A stretch of DNA of 64,000 nt. Origin: Neodiprion pinetum (lineage: Eukaryota > Arthropoda > Insecta > Hymenoptera > Diprionidae). The position numbers and the translations under genes were made by a program. Location: positions 19,430,526 to 19,494,525 of the forward strand of contig NC_060234.1 in the NCBI RefSeq assembly GCF_021155775.2, written 5' to 3'. Positions 58,701-64,000 of the stretch are shown here, in pieces. The notes under the pieces were generated by a model. It worked only from the letters and a program-made list of their open reading frames with translations. It was not told the origin of the DNA and ran no database searches. Numbering within the stretch: the first letter of the stretch is position 1; each line of letters begins with the position of its first letter.

Positions 58701-61700
58701 TCTTCTCTCCGTGCAACTGCTTAAAAGCTGCAAATTAATTTGATTGTCTTCAATATTTTGGTACCTTAACATTACTTACTTTGGCCTTGTAGATTTTCGA
58801 TATTGTCATTTTTCGAAAAATTGACTTTTCGAAATGCTCCGAAAACACTCAATCAATTTGATGCGTTTGCAAATCTAGTTTTTGAAGAAAATTGCATTCC
58901 AAAAAAACAAATCAGCAAATTATCCTAACGTGCCATCAATGCTTCATGGCTGGCAGTCCTGTTGCAAAAGCTTTCCTTCATTAATGAGCTAATTCTGATG
59001 AAATCTTGTTGTATATCACGATGCGTCGCACGGACGTGCTAAGTTTTATAAAAATCGAGAACTGTCACGTCGTGAGGTTTAATTACGAGGTTATTTGTAA
59101 ATACAATACCTACCAGTATGTGTTCCATGCCAAATCATACAGAAAGTACCCAAGGCCTACCTCAACAATGTGCTTTAAGCTTTTATATATTGTACATTAA
59201 AAAACATCGAGCACGAATTTTTTTTTACGTGGTAATCTGGCCGGATAAGGAACAGAAATGATCCCTAAAGTTTGCCTTTCAAAAATAAAGGATGCATTCC
59301 CTGAGTCTGAAAATAACGTACCTGTCATTGTCTGTAATGTTTTTAATGCATTACAACATATCACAGAATGAAGAAAATCGGAGAGCTATAATCTCAGGTA
59401 CACTTATCGGAAATCGCCCACTTTCGGCACTTGTAACACAGTATATTACTAAAAATTCAGCGATTAAACCTCAGGTGTTCAGGATCTACATATACTCGAA
59501 TTAACCTGAACTGGTCTTCTATACAAACGGTTCTGAAGGAAAAGTCGAAGTTTTCTTAAACTGTAAATATCAGGTGTAGATTACAGTAATATATTTTGTA
59601 CTCTACACGCGCGGTGCATTGGCGTTAAAATAGAAAATTTAATTAAAGATATTTGAAAAAAATTAACTTCCACGCTCGAGTTTGCGAAGTTTTTTTTTGA
59701 ATTAATTCGATTTGTGGTTTTTCAAAATCAATTGGGACTTTTTTTTAACAAAAAATTTGAAAATGTATAGACTGTGAACGAGTTATTCGAAAAACAAAAA
59801 CCAAAAAATGTGGGTGATATTCTTGGGCCGTATCACGACCTAGCGAATTGAATTGGTATGGAACACCTCATATACCAGTCCTATTCCTGAAGCAATGTGC
59901 AAAATTGAAATCGGACACAAAACATATCAAAATTAAAATTCACTTATCATTTCTAGAAAGGAAATCCTTTGCTGAAGTCTATAACCAGTGTTCCCTGGGA
60001 GTTTGATGATATAGTTCCAGACTACGTGATGGGGAGAGGAACGTGTGCACTCTTCCTCTCGATACGCTATCACCAATTGAATCCAGATTACATCCATGAC
60101 CGGCTTAAGTTATTAGGCAAAGCGTATGATCTCCGAGTTCTATTGGCCCAGGTGATTATACTCGTATATTTAAGGATGTACTGGCAATACATTCTCAACC
60201 AAAAGTGAGTCTCGTCAACAATATTGAATACTTTATGATAAGATAAAAATCGGAAAAAATCAACCACAATATAGACCATGAGAAAATTGAATTTGAATGA
60301 TAATAGTGTCAACAGTTATCAATAAATTGTTTAACAAATTTATACGGAATGTTTTTTTTTTTTTGTCATGTGAAATGAATTCGTTGATTTTTTTGAATAC
60401 ACATGAATTTTTAAAGAATTTCCTCATTATTTCGAAATTACTGTTTTCGAAAATTTGCAAAGGCTGTATTTGCGAAACCGTTGGCTCGATGCCACGGAAA
60501 CTTCTTAATTAAAATGTGCAACGTTTTTACGAAAACGTGTCCAACATTCACGATTTTTCCTCCATTTTTCAAAATTTAAAAATTCGAAAACGGTAATTTC
60601 CGAATAATGAGGAAATTCTTTAAAAAATTATGTGTATTCGGAATAAGGAACAAATCCATTATACATCACATAGAAAAAAATTGCGTGAAAATTTCTGAAA
60701 CAATCTTTGGTTTAAACAATTTATTGATAGTTTTTGGACATTATTATTATTCAAATTTATTTACCTTATCATAAAGTATTCAATATTGTCGACGAGACTC
60801 ACTTTTGGTTGAGAATGTATAGCCAATACATGCATGAGATTTAACCCTTCAACGAAAATTACAAAGCCGCATGAACCCGGAGGATTCGGCCAATTGTGGA
60901 CCAATTCAGCTAGGACCGATATTTTATCATACGACGTAATAATCGAATGATTCGTAGAATATAACTACAAAGCCGATCTTGCAATGAAATAAATAGATAA
61001 AAGCGGCACGATATTTATTTAGCCTTATAGCTGACAAAGTTCATTTTACGATAACAGCACGATCATCTTACGAAAAATTCTAAATGGATTCGAAGTTTTA
61101 AGGAAAAATTATCTCGATTATCATAAGTACTCCTCAATCGATTATGTAACACCATACTCAGAACAGCTTGAAATGATTTTTTTTTATATGATACACATTT
61201 AAAAAACACGTAAACAACACTTTATCCTGTTCGCTACAAAGGTTAACAACATTCTTTCAACAAATGAGTTATGTCAGTTGAGATCTGGTAACAATTTCGG
61301 TTTCTTTATTTTCAAATTTAGACGAGGCGTTGTCTCTTCTCTACATTTCTACATATATTATAAAACACAACGTCTCTCTGTTTGTCTGTATTGTAACGTT
61401 TTAAGACGTTACAAAATAAATATGGGTTCTAAATAATTAGAGAGTCAATTAAAGGCGCAAATAAAAATGTTATGGAGAAGCTTTAATAGCAGAGAACGTG
61501 TTTTCAGTTTAAAGTCTGAAACAAGACTTTTTTCACAATAATGTTGGTTGACGCAGCAACCTTATTCTTTTTAAAGACATAAGAGGTTTATAAACTTTTA
61601 TCTATGATGACTACTAGATCATTAAAAAAAGGGTAAGACGGGTGATTTCACCTTTTCTAACAGTATGTTCGCTTATAACTTCAGAACTACTGAACCGATG

Positions 61701-62910
61701 GAGATTCTTTTTATTTTTTTCTTTGATAGCTACAACGTCTGATCAGATTTTCAAATCAATAGTTATGAAGATATAACAATATTTGTAAACCAAGTCGGAA
61801 CGGGATCACACACTCATGCGAAAGCCGACTAAATTCTTACGGATAGAGGAAAGTTATGTTCAAAAGTTTTCAAAGTCTCTAAAAGCTCTACAAAAAAATT
61901 CTATGACAGTATATGGCTATGTCTAATAGTTTTGCCAAAGTATTTAAATCGCAGGTAGAGCCGCAATGGGCTGCTAGTTTTGACTAAATGCACTTTCAGG
62001 ACTGTAACAGAAATTATTTGAATTGATGAAGACTTATCGTCAGCAAATTGAATCCTTCTATTCTCAGTGTAGCTATATTTATTTATAACCAGATATTAAT
62101 TGATTTACAATTGAAGTAGTAAATACTGAAATAAATTTTAGACTTGATAATACACATTGATAGACTTTGACAAAAATTTCATCAGGTCGATGTTGCTGAG
62201 CCTCACCATTCTTTGAAGCACTTGACGAGAATATGTATTCTAGCTGATTTGACCTTGATGCTAGCTTGGAATGCTGAAGATGCTGGCAAGATAATCGAAA
62301 CATACAAGATCTATGAAAATAAACCTCCTGACATGATTATGGAACGAGGAAATGTATCTTCACATGAGAAAGTAAGCAAGGTTTCAATAGTAGAATTTTG
62401 GTAATTTCAAACTTTGAAGCAAGTCGACGTATTGAGTTAATTTCCAATCACTGGAGACATTCAACTGTCAGATTTAGGAGTTTTTTAATACTGTAGTTTT
62501 AACAAGGCATACTATCTATAATCGTTGATAAACCTTTGCGACTTCAGTCTAATTTTAAATTACGCCTAAATAAGCTGTGTGTCAAATTGAAATTGTTTGA
62601 TAATATTTTTAAATTACAAAACGTACGAAATTTATGTACGGGCGTTTTTTATTTCAAGCTCATCAATGCATTGACATCAGTAAGATCTGTGAATAAAACG
62701 GACGCAATGACTCTTTTGTCAACGTTTGGGTCTGTGGAGAAAGTCGTCAAAGCCTCCAGTGAAGCATTGGGTCTCTGTCCTGGGTTCGGACTCCAAAAGG
62801 CGATTCGTCTCCATAAAACATTGCATGAACCGTTTTTGAGAGATTCAAGATTGCATTCAAAAAAGGTAGTAAAAACTACGACATCAACAGATGAACCCAA
62901 CGTCATTTAG
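49702..62910 (+). CDS. ERCC1: DNA excision repair protein ERCC1
   Basis: Non-catalytic partner of the XPF nuclease; the heterodimer cuts 5' of lesions in nucleotide excision repair and acts in crosslink repair. Exons are 49702-49777, 57863-57987, 59957-60151, 62186-62371 and 62659-62910, all GT/AG, with phases that close to 277 residues (human 297). The central domain (about residues 68-190) has VPWEFDDIVPDYVMGRGTCA, LFLSIRYHQLNPDYIHDRL, RVLLAQVDV and CILADLTLMLAWNAEDAGK. The C-terminal double helix-hairpin-helix (about 200-262) has RSVNKTDAMTLLSTFGSVEK, ALGLCPGFGLQKAIRLHKTL and HEPFL, whose Phe is the residue that packs into XPF. The short N terminus is Lys/Pro/Ser-rich and disordered-looking. 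Intron 1 is about 8 kb and carries transposons, including a piggyBac gene antisense to ERCC1. Confidence 0.95.
50557..52257 (-). CDS. piggyBac transposase, intact frame with first catalytic Asp replaced by His
   Basis: DDE_Tnp_1_7 family transposase, 566 residues from the ATG at 52257. An in-frame ATG at 52386 would add 43 residues, but that segment is hydrophobic, unlike the family, and contains a plausible 5'UTR intron (GTATGT donor near 52334, CAAAG acceptor near 52261). Numbered from 52386, the catalytic triad positions are 281, 362 and 465. Asp362 (YVDNYYSS) and Asp465 (GAVDKCDM) are present. Position 281 is His (LCIHESLLLYKGK) where the family has ISIDES. The C-terminal Cys-rich zinc domain (CVVCIKNG...CKTCDVGLC) is complete. 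There is no stop or frameshift. Such a protein should bind DNA but not cut it. It is either a freshly inactivated copy or one kept for another role; the flanking TTAA and intact ends favour the former. Confidence 0.9.
   Translation of the reverse strand: MKRNCKRRKGNCYSIENESNEIYDKSSESNSDSAINNIYTRKKPIRRIKVLSTSPSEDDNIEDALPSTSFHNIQWTTKNAELTFHNFDLSNSGLQTENLQFSSTILHYFESFFSPDLVGFIVDKTNEYWARIVSDKTCRVKIGTTVDELYCFLACTLLMSRNKKLALREYWSKDKLLKSDIFSEIMCRDRYLVLLKMLHFSDDNQNSCDRLQKISSVSSRLQKSFKDLFYPFQNLCIHESLLLYKGKLSFKQYIPTKRSRFGIESYVLCDCKTGYVLDIVYTGSESHVTENMENIGKTGNIVLTLLKPYLGKGHSLYVDNYYSSPALFNLLHTNVTNACGTVKRRRKGMPVMDRKLEKGEVDFRTSSNLLALKWRDKTDVLMLSTFHTSEFISTGKRNYRTQEIVYKPKCIVDYNLSMGAVDKCDMVISSIKSIRKSIKWYKKYFFHLLDIAVWNSYCLYKYKTEKDISIAAFHLELVRQIFRKYHKNDVRHSGPKSADKYPLRLTGRHFPAIYTNEKTKRKSALRKCVVCIKNGVQRQSHYQCKTCDVGLCVYPCFQTYHTKLHY
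52517..53218. repeat. Subterminal tandem repeats of the piggyBac right end, split by a hAT MITE
   Basis: Units of about 45 bp follow the pattern GTCACCG(C/T)TCGTACA..., CGAGCGTCA, then TGTTGG or CGTTGGG. Three full units and one partial one occur: near 52519, 52564, 53153 and 53199. Each contains the imperfect palindrome CGCTCGTACAAAGCGAGCG. They are likely transposase-binding sites. Confidence 0.75.
52602..53138. mobile_element. hAT-type MITE nested in the piggyBac element, 537 bp
   Basis: The ends are CAGCGTTCCCAACC and, in reverse complement, CAGTGTTCCCAACC. They are flanked by an exact 8-bp duplication GTTGGGTT (52594-52601 and 53139-53146), the hallmark of hAT insertion. No transposase lies inside; a 77-codon open frame here is not gene-like. 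It inserted after the piggyBac element. Confidence 0.9.
53223..55467. other. ERCC1 intron 1, between the piggyBac element and the palindrome
   Basis: No recognised gene or element over 2.2 kb. A run of short GAGTTCT/AAAGTTCCG-type motifs near 53330-53540 was noted, but no repeat unit could be defined. A C/G-rich patch lies near 54040-54115. Confidence 0.4.
55468..56861. mobile_element. 1.4-kb palindromic element with about 646-bp arms
   Basis: The left arm 55468-56113 and right arm 56213-56861 are nearly perfect reverse complements around a 99-bp spacer. The same 60-residue frame is readable from both arms on opposite strands, which shows how few differences there are. The ends are GGGCTATTCCGCGTCAACC, and GTAA lies directly outside both (55464-55467, 56862-56865). 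Each arm has a GC-rich core (near 55929-56003 and 56325-56406) rich in CGCC/GGCG. No transposase is present. The class is unknown. Confidence 0.8.
57177..57237. repeat. Short hairpin, 61 bp
   Basis: GATTATTCCCGGAGGTG near 57178 pairs with CACCCCCGGGAATAATC near 57221 around a loop of about 25 bp. It lies in ERCC1 intron 1. Confidence 0.6.
57863..57987 (+). CDS. ERCC1: ERCC1 exon 2
   Basis: The acceptor TTACCGGTAG ends at 57862 and the donor CAG|GTGCGC follows 57987. It encodes AAFTNLKKSEFFKEDLP and KLNAILVSPKQ, the latter matching the family's SIIVSPRQ. Confidence 0.92.
59957..60151 (+). CDS. ERCC1: ERCC1 exon 3
   Basis: The acceptor TTTCTAG ends at 59956 and the donor CAG|GTGATT follows 60151. 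It encodes KGNPLLKSITSVPWEF to LRVLLAQ of the central domain. Confidence 0.95.
60165..60835. repeat. Foldback element in ERCC1 intron 3, arms about 280 bp
   Basis: The segment starting near 60175 (ACATTCTCAACCAAAAGTGA...) is matched in reverse complement by the segment ending near 60825 (...TCACTTTTGGTTGAGAATGT). Further pairs include AATATTGAATACTTTATGAT / ATCATAAAGTATTCAATATT and TTCCTCATTATTCGGAA-like sequences near the centre. It starts about 20 bp after the exon 3 donor. No transposase is present. Confidence 0.75.
61655..61985 (-). repeat. Dispersed repeat family R1, copy 3 (reverse orientation)
   Basis: On the minus strand it shows, in order, GGCAAAACTATTAGACATAG, CCATATACTGTC, TTTCCTCTATCCGTAAGAAT, GCATGAG, AAAAAAATAAAAAGAATCTC and TTATAAGCGAACATA. 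These are the landmarks of copies 1 and 2. Confidence 0.6.
62186..62371 (+). CDS. ERCC1: ERCC1 exon 4
   Basis: The acceptor TTCATCAG ends at 62185 and the donor AAA|GTAAGC follows 62371. It encodes VDVAEPHHSLKHLTRICILA through IYENKPPDMIME. Confidence 0.95.
62659..62910 (+). CDS. ERCC1: ERCC1 exon 5 (terminal)
   Basis: The acceptor ATTTCAAG ends at 62658 and the stop TAG is 62908-62910. It encodes the double helix-hairpin-helix and a 20-residue polar tail after HEPFL. Confidence 0.93.
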   Translation, partial: LINALTSVRSVNKTDAMTLLSTFGSVEKVVKASSEALGLCPGFGLQKAIRLHKTLHEPFLRDSRLHSKKVVKTTTSTDEPNVI

Positions 62911-64000
62911 AAATTACCATTGAAAATAACTTACCTTTACTCTATTCGCTGGCGAAGTTCCCTTTGTAATGTGTAAGATTGTGAAGATATTTCCTGATCA
63001 TTTCATTAAATAATAACGCTAATGTTACCTTCATCCTTGATTTACTACAGAATAAGAATTGATAATGTGAAGAATGTATTTAATATGAAATGTTTAGTGA
63101 AATCCGACGGTGATACTTCATTGTCACACTTATTCTTCAAGTTTGAGGAAACCTCCTGGTTGCATCTTATCCGCTATACATGTAGTACTTGTGCTTCTGA
63201 ATGTAATTTCATTCAAACAATCTCAAATATCACTACGTTGATAATTAATCATGCTGAAGTTAGTAACGTTATTATAACGATTCATATTGAGGAAAACCGT
63301 TATTTCGGAATTTCTAAATTTTCTAAAACTCGGTAAGCCGTAATAATGTAAGACATATTCATATTTTGAAAATTTAGCTCCTTCAACGTCATTCTAAAAT
63401 TGGAAAATAGTGAACTTTTTTCCATTGCTTCGTTCCAATAACGTTACCGACTTCAACCTCCTTGATAATTGAAAGGTGAGAAACATGTCCATTCATGGAT
63501 CAACACGACAGACTGAATTTTTACAATTGTTAAGGTAGTTATTAAATTTTCAAATCGATACATCACTGTAATACCATGTGGTCTAGAAAAACATTATTAA
63601 ATTTCTGTATACATATCATACATGCTACAGCCATGTTTCAATTCGTTGAAATATGGCCCTTTTGTGTGACTTACGTTAGTACACTAATTCTTGGTAGCAC
63701 ACATGTTAATTACGTGGCAAGAATAAAACGTTGTGCATAACAGTGAACACCTTGGCCGAATTGAAATACGATCTATGTATTCTTTATGAAATACCAATGT
63801 TCGAAATAATATGCGACTGCGATTCGATACGAACCATGTGACAATGACTCCCAATCTCTCACGTCGGCTGCATCGCCAGTCATTGTCACATAATTCGTCT
63901 AGAATAATTCGTACAGAATCGAGTTCATATTTTGTTTCGGACCGAAAACGAGTTAGCCGGAAGCCCAAGGCATTAATGAGCATTGCTGTACATTACTCGT
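62911..64000. other. Region downstream of ERCC1
   Basis: No recognised gene. It should begin with the ERCC1 3'UTR. Two open frames (63022-63336 plus strand, 63684-63983 minus strand) have no recognisable domain; the latter lacks splice or homology support. Confidence 0.45.

Noticed and set aside
60841..60900. TTAACCCTTCAACG as a further piggyBac-like end
   Set aside because: No reverse-complement partner next to TTAA was found within the next few kb.
1..64000. tRNA genes
   Set aside because: A visual search for B-box-like GGTTCGA sequences with a suitable A box gave no convincing candidate on either strand; a covariance-model scan was not possible.

Overview
The window is AT-rich, intron-containing animal DNA. 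Four conserved nuclear genes and a Transib/piggyBac/mariner/hAT transposon load suggest an insect; the order cannot be fixed from the sequence alone. No tRNA, rRNA, CRISPR or prokaryotic feature was found. Genes were built by joining open frames at GT/AG splice sites whose phases fit. Most predicted open frames are noise in intron and intergenic DNA and are not listed.

Layout. 1-11381: no exon recognised; repeats and hairpins, probably intron or upstream DNA of DCAF12. 11382-15392 (+): the last four coding exons of DCAF12, a WD40 substrate receptor of the CUL4-DDB1 ubiquitin ligase. The intron after its second visible exon holds an antisense, decayed transposon with a RAG1/Transib-like transposase and 30-bp perfect inverted repeats. 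A second, older copy lies at 17.4-18.6 kb. 18.6-26.7 kb: gene-poor, with a TTAA-flanked MITE and a palindromic mariner derivative. 26725-30324 (-): TNFAIP8/sigmar-like gene with two alternative first coding exons that splice in phase. 30.3-45 kb: gene-poor, with TTAA-flanked MITEs, a dispersed repeat and a GC-rich block near 43.2-43.5 kb that may be a promoter or 5' exon. 45053-48537 (-): PGGT1B, the beta subunit of geranylgeranyltransferase I. 49702-62910 (+): ERCC1, head to head with PGGT1B. ERCC1 intron 1 is about 8 kb and contains a complete piggyBac element, with a hAT MITE nested in it, and a 1.4-kb palindrome. Intron 3 holds a foldback element starting about 20 bp after a donor site. 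62.9-64 kb: nothing recognised.

The four genes act in unrelated processes (ubiquitination, TIPE-family lipid signalling, prenylation, DNA repair), so there is no operon-like system. The less ordinary content is the transposons: a RAG1-like element with RSS-like ends, a piggyBac with an intact frame whose first catalytic Asp is His, an aberrant palindromic mariner, and several TTAA-flanked MITEs with different termini.
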